Assembly (NCBI GenBank): GCA_964651315.1
Contig: CAZYXO010000060.1
Span: forward strand, 1-6,454
DNA from: CAZYXO01 sp964651315
GTDB taxonomy: Bacteria; Bacillota_I; Bacilli_A; RF39; UBA660
Length of the DNA: 6,454 nucleotides
Direction: 5' to 3'
Both the position numbers and the translations under genes were made by a program. Below, piece after piece: positions 6,450 to 6,454 of the stretch. The first letter of the stretch is position 1. Each line of letters begins with the position of its first letter. The notes below the pieces were generated by a model, which had not been told where the DNA came from, made no database searches, and saw nothing but the letters and a program-made list of their open reading frames with translations.

Positions 6450-6454
6450 ATTTC
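6401..6454 (-). mobile_element. Right end of an IS200/IS605-type (TnpB) insertion, rest outside window
   Basis: Read on the minus strand, this segment ends in a subterminal hairpin CACGTGAATTTATTCATGTG (6428 to 6409) followed by AGGTTCAC (6408 to 6401). That arrangement is what I recall for right ends of IS605-family elements with TnpB. The Fic coding sequence stops exactly where the motif begins, as expected for an insertion. There are no inverted terminal repeats or target duplications to look for in this family; the left end and tnpB should lie at higher coordinates. The exact boundary (6400/6401) could be off by a few bases. Only 54 bases are visible, so the family assignment rests on a short motif plus the gene break. 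Confidence 0.65.

Overview
The window is a very AT-rich, gene-dense bacterial chromosomal segment. It looks like a low-GC member of the Firmicutes/Bacilli, possibly one of the gut Bacilli lineages near the Mollicutes. Reasons: strong purine-rich Shine-Dalgarno sites, sigma-A type promoters, strong preference for A/T-ending codons, and PriA and Ffh proteins of bacterial type. All recognised stops are TAA. All eight tryptophans in the real genes are TGG and no in-frame TGA occurs, which argues for the standard bacterial code rather than the mycoplasma code. This placement is an inference from composition and remembered protein families; no search was run.

Layout, left to right. (1) The 3' part of a gene that runs off the left edge (3-1154, +). 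It encodes a surface-type protein with a formylglycine-generating-enzyme/C-type-lectin-like C-terminal region, followed by a small terminator. (2) priA (1226-3406, +), the primosomal replication-restart helicase, complete with helicase motifs and eight zinc-binding cysteines. (3) A bidirectional terminator (3405-3441) shared by the convergent priA and (4) an unrecognised, probably all-helical 420-residue protein on the minus strand (3420-4682). (5) A compact divergent promoter region (about 4683-4798). (6) ffh (4799-6106, +), the SRP54 GTPase of the signal recognition particle. (7) A short intergenic region with a 12-bp tandem repeat, a candidate terminator and a near-consensus promoter (6107-6213). 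(8) The first 62 codons of a Fic-family gene, cut off abruptly. (9) At the break (6401-6454) a minus-strand sequence that looks like the right end of an IS200/IS605-type (TnpB) transposon, with the two hairpins expected of an omega/reRNA 3' scaffold.

PriA and Ffh are housekeeping genes with separate promoters and are not an obvious operon with their neighbours. The most interesting part is the right edge. The Fic homology stops exactly where a right-end motif (minus strand ...GTGAGGTTCAC) begins. Both hairpins there read better as minus-strand RNA or ssDNA: one has a G.U wobble where the plus strand has an A/C mismatch, and the other has a GNRA-type GTGA loop. If correct, a TnpB-type element lies just beyond the window, has interrupted a Fic gene, and would make an RNA whose guide is the interrupted gene itself. 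The body of the element is outside the window, so this remains a prediction.
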